Below, piece by piece: positions 18,000 to 25,276 of a stretch of 64,000 bases of DNA. The notes beneath the pieces were generated by a model, which saw only the letters and a program-made list of their open reading frames with translations, was not told the DNA's origin and made no database searches. The DNA comes from Phascolarctobacterium sp. ET69 (GTDB lineage Bacteria; Bacillota; Negativicutes; Acidaminococcales; Acidaminococcaceae): contig NZ_JAMBLR010000001.1 of assembly GCF_023336935.1 (NCBI RefSeq), positions 310,001 to 374,000 of the forward strand. Reading direction: 5' to 3'. Position numbers and translations under genes: made by a program. Position 1 is the first letter of the stretch; each line of letters begins with the position of its first letter.

Positions 18000-18668
18000 A
18001 TGGAAAACGAAGCTGTTGAAAAAGCAAGGGCACAAATTGTTAAAGCTGCGCAAAAAATGGCAGGTCAGAACATGCTGCCGGGTTCGTGGGGCAACATAAG
18101 CATTAAAATAAACAAAAATGCTTATGCAATAACTCCTTCCGGCCGCGGTTATGACAATTTAACGCCCGATGATATAACCATAGTTGACGCAGCAGGACAA
18201 ACGCTTGACGGATCATTAATACCAAGCAGCGAACTGCCTTTGCACCTGGCAATATATAAAGCGCTGCCGGAAGCAAATGCCGTTGTGCACACGCACAGCA
18301 TTTATGCCAGTGCCTGTGCCGCAGCACGCAGAGATATCCCGCCGCTTATTGAAGACATGGTGCAGATAATGGGCGGCGCGGTGCATTGTGCCGAATATGC
18401 CCTGCCGGGTACGGAAACGCTTGCTCAAAACGTAATAAAAGCCATGAACGGCAAACGTGCGGCGCTTTTGGCAAACCACGGCGTTGCTGCATGGGGAGTA
18501 ACGCTTGACGAAGCCATGATGGTAGCGGGAATAGTTGAAAAAGCCGCTCAGCTTTATTGCATTGCGCAGAGCCTTGGCGGAGCAGTGCTGCTGCCTCAGA
18601 GCGATATTGACGCCATGCACGGTTTTTACGAAGCCCATTACCGCAAACGTCAGTTAGGAGAAGAATAA
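18000..18668 (+). CDS. Class II aldolase (likely methylthioribulose-1-phosphate aldolase)
   Basis: This is a zinc aldolase/adducin-fold protein of 222 residues. Motifs: GSWGNISIK (phosphate loop), TPSGRGYDNLTPDDI, the catalytic-type Glu78 in SSELPLH, zinc ligands His97 and His99 in VVHTHS, and His160 in LLANHG. In a methylthio operon it could be MtnB (dehydratase) or an Ald2-type aldolase giving DHAP plus methylthioacetaldehyde. No mtnC, mtnD, mtnE or mtnW gene is near, so the aldolase (DHAP shunt) role is favoured. It starts 2 nt after ahcY with no clear ribosome site, suggesting coupling. Confidence 0.82.
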   Translation: MENEAVEKARAQIVKAAQKMAGQNMLPGSWGNISIKINKNAYAITPSGRGYDNLTPDDITIVDAAGQTLDGSLIPSSELPLHLAIYKALPEANAVVHTHSIYASACAAARRDIPPLIEDMVQIMGGAVHCAEYALPGTETLAQNVIKAMNGKRAALLANHGVAAWGVTLDEAMMVAGIVEKAAQLYCIAQSLGGAVLLPQSDIDAMHGFYEAHYRKRQLGEE

Positions 18669-19948
18669 TGGCGAAAACACTTATTAAAAACGCTGAAATT
18701 ATTACCGCAAAAGATACGGATAAATATTATATCGGTATTTTAAACGACACCATTCAGGTAATATCCAAAGAATTGCCGCAAGGATATGAAGACGCGCAGG
18801 TTATTGATGCCGAAGGTAAAATTGCCGTGCCGGGCATGGTAAACACCCATACCCACGCAGCAATGACGCTGCTGCGCAGCTATGCCGATGATATGGTACT
18901 GATGGACTGGCTGCAAAATAAAATCTGGCCTGCCGAAGACGGTCTTACGGATGACGATATTTACTGGGGCACAATGCTTTCCATTGCCGAAATGCTTAAA
19001 ACCGGCACAACCTGTTTTGCCGATATGTATTTTGCAATGAACCGCGTTGCCGATGCCGTTGAAGAAACAGGCATCAGGGCTGCATTAAGCCGCGGCTTAA
19101 CCGGATTCAGTGACGAAAATTATGCAAAACTTGAAGAAAATGCAGCGCTCTTTAAAGAACGCCATAACAGTGCAGGCGGGCGTATTCATGTAATGCTCGG
19201 GCCGCATGCCCCGTATACCTGCTCTGTTGAATACCTGAAAAATGTTATTGCCAAAGCTCAGCAGCTTGGCAGTGAAATTCATATTCACCTTTGCGAAACC
19301 AAAGGCGAAGTTGACAACTGCATTAAAGAACACGGCATGAGCCCGATAAAACTCATGGACAGCCTTGGCATGTTTGAATGCGGCACATTAGCAGCTCACA
19401 GCGTACATGTAGATGAAGAAGACATGGCAATTATGGCAGCCAAACATGTGCGTGTTGCCCATAACCCGCAAAGCAATCTTAAACTTGCCAGCGGCATTGC
19501 ACCGGTACCGGCAATGTTAAAGCACGGCATTACGGTCGGCTTTGGCACTGACGGCACCAGCAGCAACAACAACCTTGATATGCTGGAAGAATGCCGCCTC
19601 GCCGCAATGCTGCATAAAAACATGACAGGCGACCCGGAAATTATACCGGCAGCACAGGCACTTGCCATGGCTACAAGCGAAGGTGCCAAAGCGCTTGGCT
19701 TTGCTGACGTTGGCAAAATTGAAGCAGGGCAGAAAGCCGATATTGTCCTTTATAACATGAATAAACCTTACTGGCATCCGCGCAACGACAGAACTTCGCT
19801 GTTTGTATATGCGGCAAACGCCAATGAAGCAGATACCGTACTTGTTAACGGCAAAGTTCTTATGCAAAACGGCGAACTGCTTTACATAGACCTGGAGAAA
19901 GTTTATGCCGAAGCAGACGCGCGCGCACGCCGCTTAACCAATAAATAA
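18668..19948 (+). CDS. mtaD: 5-methylthioadenosine/S-adenosylhomocysteine deaminase
   Basis: This metal-dependent amidohydrolase converts MTA to methylthioinosine and SAH to S-inosylhomocysteine. Metal ligands: His61 and His63 in NTHTHAAM, His207 in HIHLCE, Asp295 in GFGTDGTSSNN; Glu210 is the catalytic base and HAPYT (His180) a substrate contact, as in the Thermotoga enzyme. Length is the usual 426. The start overlaps the aldolase stop (TAATG) behind TTAGGAG. Its presence with an Asn-type phosphorylase and short AhcY argues for deamination before cleavage. Confidence 0.93.
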   Translation: MAKTLIKNAEIITAKDTDKYYIGILNDTIQVISKELPQGYEDAQVIDAEGKIAVPGMVNTHTHAAMTLLRSYADDMVLMDWLQNKIWPAEDGLTDDDIYWGTMLSIAEMLKTGTTCFADMYFAMNRVADAVEETGIRAALSRGLTGFSDENYAKLEENAALFKERHNSAGGRIHVMLGPHAPYTCSVEYLKNVIAKAQQLGSEIHIHLCETKGEVDNCIKEHGMSPIKLMDSLGMFECGTLAAHSVHVDEEDMAIMAAKHVRVAHNPQSNLKLASGIAPVPAMLKHGITVGFGTDGTSSNNNLDMLEECRLAAMLHKNMTGDPEIIPAAQALAMATSEGAKALGFADVGKIEAGQKADIVLYNMNKPYWHPRNDRTSLFVYAANANEADTVLVNGKVLMQNGELLYIDLEKVYAEADARARRLTNK

Positions 19949-19973
19949 CAAAAATTTTGGGAGGGAAACACAA

Positions 19974-20816
19974 GTGGCTAAAATTTTATTTAAAAGTAAT
20001 TTAGCACCTTCTGTTTACGAATTTTTAGTAGACGCACCCCTGATTGCACATAAATGCCAACCGGGGCAGTTTGTAATGATACGCACCGATGAAGACAGCG
20101 AACGTATTCCGCTCACGATTGCCGATTTTGACCGCGAAAAAGGCACTATTACCTTAATCGTTCAGGCAGTAGGCAATACCACAAAACATCTTTGCGAAAC
20201 TTTTGAAGAAGGCGACGACATTCTCGACGTTGTCGGTCCGCTCGGCCATCCGTCGGAAATGGGCAGGTTTGGCACGGTTGTCTGCGTAGGCGGCGGTATC
20301 GGCGTTGCGCCGGTATACCCGATTGCCCGTGCTTACCACGAGCTCGGCAACAAAGTAATTTCCATTGTCGGCGCACGCAGCAAAGATTTAATTATCTGGC
20401 GTGATAAAATGCAGGCAATCAGCGATGAGCTTATTATAACCACGGATGACGGCAGCGAAGGGCATAAAGGCTTTGTAACCGACCCGCTGCGCGAAATGCT
20501 GGAAAAAGGCGAAAAGATTGACCTGGTACTTGCCATTGGCCCGGTAATTATGATGAAAAACGTTGCTGCAACAACCAAACCTTTCGGCACCAAAACAACC
20601 GTAAGCCTTAACACCATTATGGTAGACGGCACCGGCATGTGCGGCGGCTGCCGTGTAATGGTGGGCAACGAAAATAAATTTGCCTGTGTTGACGGTCCGG
20701 AATTTGACGGGCATCTGGTTGACTTTGCCAACTTAATGCAGCGCCAGATGATGTACAAAGACCAGGAATCTATTGAATACAGCTGCGGAGGTCATTGCAA
20801 ATGCGTGGAGGAATGA
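19974..20816 (+). CDS. nfnA: NfnA: ferredoxin-NADP+ reductase subunit alpha
   Basis: NfnA is the small subunit of the electron-bifurcating NADH-dependent reduced ferredoxin:NADP+ oxidoreductase. The FAD site is RIPLTIADFD, the NAD site VCVGGGIGVAPVYPIA, and the C-terminal CGGCRVMVG with a following Cys binds the [2Fe-2S] cluster. The start is GTG after GGGAGGG. It follows mtaD by 25 nt in the same direction with no terminator between, so it may share the salvage transcript. The pair with the next gene makes the assignment firm. Confidence 0.94.
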   Translation: MAKILFKSNLAPSVYEFLVDAPLIAHKCQPGQFVMIRTDEDSERIPLTIADFDREKGTITLIVQAVGNTTKHLCETFEEGDDILDVVGPLGHPSEMGRFGTVVCVGGGIGVAPVYPIARAYHELGNKVISIVGARSKDLIIWRDKMQAISDELIITTDDGSEGHKGFVTDPLREMLEKGEKIDLVLAIGPVIMMKNVAATTKPFGTKTTVSLNTIMVDGTGMCGGCRVMVGNENKFACVDGPEFDGHLVDFANLMQRQMMYKDQESIEYSCGGHCKCVEE

Positions 20817-22192
20817 GAAACCCTATGCCGGAACAGCCGGCTGATGTAAGAAATAAAAACTTTAAAGAAGTTGCTCTCGGCTATGATATGAAAACCGCTG
20901 TTGATGAAGCAGAGCGCTGCCTGCATTGCCCGAAACCGCTGTGCGTAAGCGGCTGCCCTGTTAATGTTGAAATTCCGGCTTTTATTCAGGCTGTAAAAGA
21001 AGGCAACATGCAGGAAGCCATTAAGATTTTAAAACGCAAAAACAGCCTTCCGGCAGTCTGCGGCCGCGTGTGCCCGCAGGAAAACCAGTGCGAATCAAAA
21101 TGCGTGCTCGGCATTAAAGGTCAGTCCGTTGCTATCGGCCGTCTGGAACGCTTTGTAGCAGATTATGCACGTGAACACGGCTTAGATAACGTAGATAACG
21201 AAAAAGCTGCTCCTAACGGCAAAAAAGTTGCCATTGTAGGCAGCGGCCCTTCCGGCCTTACCGCAGCAGGCGACCTTGCCAAAATGGGCTATGACGTTAC
21301 CATTTTTGAAGCACTGCACGCACCGGGCGGCGTTTTAATGTATGGCATTCCTGAATTCCGCCTGCCGAAAGAAATTGTGCAGCACGAAATTGACGCGCTG
21401 AAAAAGCTTGGCGTTAAAATTATGGTAGACGCTGTTATCGGCCGTTTGTTTACCATTCAGGAACTTTTTGAAGAAGAAGGCTTCGACGCCATTTATGTAG
21501 GCACAGGCGCAGGTCTGCCGCACTTTATGAATATTGAAGGCGAAAACCTTAACGGCGTATATTCTGCCAACGAATTTTTAACGCGCGTTAACTTAATGCG
21601 TGCTTATCAGTTCCCGAAAGTTGCAACACCGGTTTACATCGGTAAAAAAGTTGCCGTTGTCGGCGCGGGCAATGTTGCTATGGACGCAGCACGTACCGCA
21701 AAACGCCTCGGCGCAGAACAGGTTTATATTGTTTACCGCCGCAGCGAAGAAGAAATGCCTGCCCGCAAGGAAGAAATCGGCCATGCAAGAGAAGAAGGCA
21801 TTGAGCTCCGTCTTTTGAACAACCCTGTACGTATTTTAGGCAACGAAAAAGGCTGGGTTAATGGCATGGAATGCATTAAAATGGAGCTTGGCGAACCTGA
21901 TGCCAGCGGACGCCGCAGCCCGGTAGCTATTAAAGACAGTGAATACGTGCTTGACGTTGACATGGTTGTAATGGCGATAGGGCAGGGGCCTAATCCTCTG
22001 TTAAAGCAAACCACGCACGATTTGGAAACCAACAAACGCGGCAACATCGTTGCAGATGAAAACGGCGCAACCTCTATTCCCGGCGTATTTGCAGGCGGCG
22101 ACATTGTAACCGGCGCAGCAACCGTAATTTCTGCCATGGGCGCAGGCAAAAAAGCCGCTCAGGCCATTGATGAGTATTTAAAGAATAAATAA
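20801..22192 (+). CDS. nfnB: NfnB: NADPH-dependent glutamate-synthase-like subunit
   Basis: NfnB holds the bifurcating FAD, two [4Fe-4S] clusters and the NADP(H) site. The N-terminal cysteines appear in CLHCPKPLCVSGCPVNVE and CGRVCPQENQCESKC. FAD binds at VGSGPSGLTAAGDLA, NADPH at VGAGNVAMDAARTAKRLG, and the end GVFAGGDIVTGAATVI is typical. At ~463 residues it lacks glutamate synthase partners. The start is ambiguous: ATG 20801 has GGAGG 9 nt upstream, while ATG 20813 forms an ATGA overlap with the nfnA stop; both keep all domains. Confidence 0.94.
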   Translation: MRGGMRNPMPEQPADVRNKNFKEVALGYDMKTAVDEAERCLHCPKPLCVSGCPVNVEIPAFIQAVKEGNMQEAIKILKRKNSLPAVCGRVCPQENQCESKCVLGIKGQSVAIGRLERFVADYAREHGLDNVDNEKAAPNGKKVAIVGSGPSGLTAAGDLAKMGYDVTIFEALHAPGGVLMYGIPEFRLPKEIVQHEIDALKKLGVKIMVDAVIGRLFTIQELFEEEGFDAIYVGTGAGLPHFMNIEGENLNGVYSANEFLTRVNLMRAYQFPKVATPVYIGKKVAVVGAGNVAMDAARTAKRLGAEQVYIVYRRSEEEMPARKEEIGHAREEGIELRLLNNPVRILGNEKGWVNGMECIKMELGEPDASGRRSPVAIKDSEYVLDVDMVVMAIGQGPNPLLKQTTHDLETNKRGNIVADENGATSIPGVFAGGDIVTGAATVISAMGAGKKAAQAIDEYLKNK

Positions 22193-22196
22193 AAAT

Positions 22197-22240
22197 AAAA
22201 GCTTACTTTAGAGTATTTTCTAAAGTAAGCTTTTATAATA
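22197..22240. terminator. Bidirectional terminator between nfnB and the GIY-YIG gene
   Basis: A perfect 16-bp stem (22197-22212 with 22219-22234) encloses a 6-nt loop. On the plus strand it ends CTTTTATAAT; on the minus strand it ends in CTTTTATTTTTATTT. It separates convergent genes. Confidence 0.92.
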
Positions 22241-22245
22241 TAAAG

Positions 22246-23133
22246 CTAAATATTATTTTCTAAATCTTTTAATTTTATACCGTCTTTTGTTTTCCATACA
22301 TCTAAACCATTACTGTTATAACCTAATACAAATACTGCGGCATAAGAAGGACTGGAAAAAAGAATATCTTCTTGTAATATATTGTTTTCATCAATTTTTG
22401 CAAATTTACGTCTTTTCTTCATACTTTCATTAAGATATTCTGCATCATTTCTTTCAATGTGACTTCCTCGTAATACAACAAAGCCTTCATTTGTTTGTTT
22501 ACAATATGCTTCTATTAGTTGGCCAGTTTTTTTATTTTTTCTAGTCAAAAAGAGTGGTATATCTTTAGAAGAATTATCTAAATTATTATTGTCAGTAATC
22601 GTTAAAGGAATTAGTAGTCTATGACCTAAAACAACCATAACTGTTTTAGCATATTCTATAAATTCTTCCATATCAGATTCCGTTTCTTCGGTTTGATTTC
22701 CAAAAGAAGGGGTATTTCCATTTTTTATTATATAACGATTTGCATTAATCGCTAATTCACAGAATTTATTTTCTAAATAATTTAATTCAGTTGAACCTAA
22801 CGAATTATTAGATGTAGTAAAAACTATTGCTTCGTTCCAATAGTCTTTTTCTGGATTGCGTTTATGTTCTTCCAAACGGTTTAAAATACCTCTGCCATTT
22901 TGGCGCATATTAGCTTGACCTATGTAGGCAATATATTTATCTAAATCGTTAGATATACCAAACAAGAAATAAATTCCGCTTTTATTTAAATCATCGCGGT
23001 CTTTTAAATTTTCTATTTCTTTTCTAGGAATTCTATAGGCAATACCAGTCCAGTTTTTTAAAGTACATTTTACACAGCCATTTACATCTCCGTTAATTAA
23101 AAACATATTTATGCTTTTTCCACGTTTTATCAT
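22246..23133 (-). CDS. GIY-YIG nuclease-family protein with C-terminal DUF4357
   Basis: Residues ~50-130 show the GIY-YIG pattern: SGIYFLFGISND, KYIAYIGQA, an Arg in RLEEH, and a late Glu in ELNYLENKF. The end (SYAAVFVLGYNSNGLDVWKTKDG) matches the DUF4357 pattern that often follows such nucleases. The exact DNA target and role are unknown; relatives occur near restriction and mobile loci. The gene is visibly more AT-rich than its neighbours, stands alone against the local direction, and has its own AAGGTGAG site, all of which suggest recent acquisition. Confidence 0.8.
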   Translation of the reverse strand: MIKRGKSINMFLINGDVNGCVKCTLKNWTGIAYRIPRKEIENLKDRDDLNKSGIYFLFGISNDLDKYIAYIGQANMRQNGRGILNRLEEHKRNPEKDYWNEAIVFTTSNNSLGSTELNYLENKFCELAINANRYIIKNGNTPSFGNQTEETESDMEEFIEYAKTVMVVLGHRLLIPLTITDNNNLDNSSKDIPLFLTRKNKKTGQLIEAYCKQTNEGFVVLRGSHIERNDAEYLNESMKKRRKFAKIDENNILQEDILFSSPSYAAVFVLGYNSNGLDVWKTKDGIKLKDLENNI

Positions 23134-23230
23134 AAATTAACTCACCTTAAATATATATTTTTATGCCAATAATTATATAATAAATTATCTGTTTATTCAA
23201 TTAAATTATAGAGTAAGCACGTATTTATAA

Positions 23231-23240
23231 TTGTATACAA
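23231..23240. promoter_or_regulatory. Palindromic operator candidate upstream of the pduL promoter
   Basis: TTGTATACAA is a perfect 10-bp palindrome 10 bp upstream of the pduL -35 element. Its form resembles operators of FadR-type GntR regulators; no such regulator is encoded in the window. The binding protein is unknown. Confidence 0.4.
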
Positions 23241-23250
23241 CCAAAACAAA

Positions 23251-23279
23251 ATGACATCTGCCTGTATTTGGTGTATAAT
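23251..23279 (+). promoter_or_regulatory. Promoter of pduL
   Basis: ATGACA (23251-23256, one mismatch to consensus) and TATAAT (23274-23279) are 17 bp apart, giving a leader of about 40 nt before the pduL start. Confidence 0.72.
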
Positions 23280-23327
23280 AAATAATGATATGGTTTACAA
23301 TAATTAAAATTTTACGAGGTGAATTAT

Positions 23328-23903
23328 ATGCGTTTTAAATTAAGAATGGGCGTTTCAGGGCGTCATTGCCATTTAAAAAGAGAAGATATGGATATTTTGT
23401 TCGGTAAAGGCAGCGAGCTGCACCCGATAAAACCGATTGTGCAGCCCGGTCAGTTTACCTGCGAAGAAAAAATTATTCTGGTAACGGATAAAGGCGAAAT
23501 GCCGCTGCGCGTTATCGGGCCGCTGCGTCCTTATACGCAAATCGAGCTTGCCAAAACAGATGCCCGTCAGCTTGGGCTGAACCCGCCGATTTGCTTCTCC
23601 GGTTATCTTGACGGCTCGCTCGGCGGCAAAATCGTCGGCCCTGAAGGCGAAGTTATTTTAAAAGAGGGCATTATGCTTGTACAGCGCCATATTCATTTGT
23701 GCCCGGAAACTGCAGCCAAATATCATTTAAAGAACCATGATATTGTTGCCATGGAAACCACAGGCTCACGTGCACTGCGTTTTGAGCACGTTTATGTAAG
23801 AACCGGCCCGGAGCATGCGGATGAAATTCATATTGATACCGACGAAGGCAATGCATGCGGGCTTGAAAACGGCGCTTTGGTTGATATTGTAACCAGGCTT
23901 TAA
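23328..23903 (+). CDS. pduL: PduL-type phosphate acyltransferase
   Basis: PduL swaps CoA for phosphate on acetyl- or propionyl-CoA, allowing ATP formation through acyl phosphate. The two-lobed protein has the zinc motifs SGRHCHL (start) and QRHIHL (middle) and the late HIDTDEGNACG. At 191 residues it has no N-terminal encapsulation tail, and no microcompartment shell genes are present, so it probably acts as a soluble Pta substitute in fermentation. ATG 23328 follows CGAGGTG; an in-frame GTG lies at 23319. Confidence 0.93.
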   Translation: MRFKLRMGVSGRHCHLKREDMDILFGKGSELHPIKPIVQPGQFTCEEKIILVTDKGEMPLRVIGPLRPYTQIELAKTDARQLGLNPPICFSGYLDGSLGGKIVGPEGEVILKEGIMLVQRHIHLCPETAAKYHLKNHDIVAMETTGSRALRFEHVYVRTGPEHADEIHIDTDEGNACGLENGALVDIVTRL

Positions 23904-23922
23904 TTGTTATTGAGGAAGAACA

Positions 23923-25239
23923 ATGCGCAAAATATTGTTTTTTATGCTGTTGTTAGTGCAGCTAACTGCGGCAACGGCGTTTGCGTATACCAATAAAGAG
24001 GACGGTTTTAAAACACAAAGTCCGTCCTCTGCTAATTACGTAGAGGCTGTTGGCAAACATTTTTACGGTTTTATTGACGATAACGGTGCTGCGGCAGGGT
24101 ATACCGAATGTTTAAGCAGTGAACAGGCTTCTAAATTTTTAGGAGTCCCGTTCAGCACAGCAGCGTTTGATAAAACTTACAGCGATATTCTACTTTTACA
24201 GCGTAACGGAATCAGCAACGAACGTATTAATCAGCTTGTAGCTGAACCGGTTGTTTCACCGCTTTTTGCTTTTGCAGAAAATGAAGAACCGGATTACCTG
24301 ATTTCGGCGCAAAAGTTTGGCTCAAACAAGTATATTGCCGTTACTTTTAACGTAAATCCGGAAACTGAACCTGTAACAATTTATTATACTTCTGCTAATG
24401 ATAAGCTTTATATGCTTATGGCAGAGCAGCAAACGGCTGTTTCCAACGCTGTTGAAAACCGGCCGGAAAATACCATTGGCGTTATTGGCGGTGCCGATGG
24501 CCCGACAGACATTTACGTTAAAGATAATGTTTTGGCTAAAGAAACCAACAAGACTTTTCTGAAAAAGTTTAAAACCGTTAAGCCGGTTGATAAAAACACT
24601 GTGTTTACCTTTGGCGAAAAAACAGCCAATGTAAAAGTAACCCTTCCGGATGACTGGTTTTACGTGCAGTTAGCAGACAGCAGATATAATGAAGAAGCTG
24701 TCGGTATAACGGTTGCCATGCCTCAGGAAGCTATGGCGCTGATTCTTAAAGAAGCGCTTGATATTGGCGTTACCGATATAGAATCGGCAGTTATTGCATC
24801 GCAGGCCGCTGCGGCTGATAAAAGCATAAGCGCTGAATTAACAGATAAAAAAGATGATATAATGGATATTTTCCGTCATGGCATTATAATATTATCTGTT
24901 AAAGCCACCGATAAAAGTTTTTCGGATTTTGTATTTGATAACCCCAATAAAACGGCTTACGGCGTAAATGAAGCGTTGGAAGATATAAAAGCCGCCCTTA
25001 TTGAGCAGGGAACGGAATTTAAAACCTTTGCTTATAATACGGATTTTAAAGACGGGCAGGGGAGCTTTAGCCTGCAAACTGAATTGAAGCCTGCTGAAAC
25101 TGATTTTTATTACACTTTAGTTGCCGAAGGCAAAGTTATTGGCAAAGCTGCTTATCTGGCTTTTGTATTTGACCGTAACGGTGATGATGAAAATACGGCA
25201 CTTAAATTTTGGAACGGCAAAACACTTTTAAAAGATTAA
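23923..25239 (+). CDS. Secreted protein of unknown function with an IGGADGPT motif
   Basis: I do not recognise the whole protein. An N-terminal signal peptide (KILFFMLLLVQLTAATAFA, cut near AFA-YT) precedes 415 mostly polar residues, so it is exported. Residues 185-199 read IGVIGGADGPTDIYV, a stretch that resembles the conserved IGGADGPT motif of sodium-pumping decarboxylase beta subunits, though the rest has no transporter helices. A later VTLPDDWFYVQLADSRY segment has a weak counterpart in the next gene. GAGGAAG precedes the ATG, 19 nt after pduL. Confidence 0.8.
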   Translation: MRKILFFMLLLVQLTAATAFAYTNKEDGFKTQSPSSANYVEAVGKHFYGFIDDNGAAAGYTECLSSEQASKFLGVPFSTAAFDKTYSDILLLQRNGISNERINQLVAEPVVSPLFAFAENEEPDYLISAQKFGSNKYIAVTFNVNPETEPVTIYYTSANDKLYMLMAEQQTAVSNAVENRPENTIGVIGGADGPTDIYVKDNVLAKETNKTFLKKFKTVKPVDKNTVFTFGEKTANVKVTLPDDWFYVQLADSRYNEEAVGITVAMPQEAMALILKEALDIGVTDIESAVIASQAAAADKSISAELTDKKDDIMDIFRHGIIILSVKATDKSFSDFVFDNPNKTAYGVNEALEDIKAALIEQGTEFKTFAYNTDFKDGQGSFSLQTELKPAETDFYYTLVAEGKVIGKAAYLAFVFDRNGDDENTALKFWNGKTLLKD

Positions 25240-25276
25240 TGTCCACATTCGTACTTAAAGTAAAAAGAGGGTACAG

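Noticed and set aside
23328-23903. A microcompartment (Pdu/Eut) locus around pduL
   Set aside because: No shell proteins or diol/ethanolamine enzymes are present and PduL lacks an encapsulation tail.
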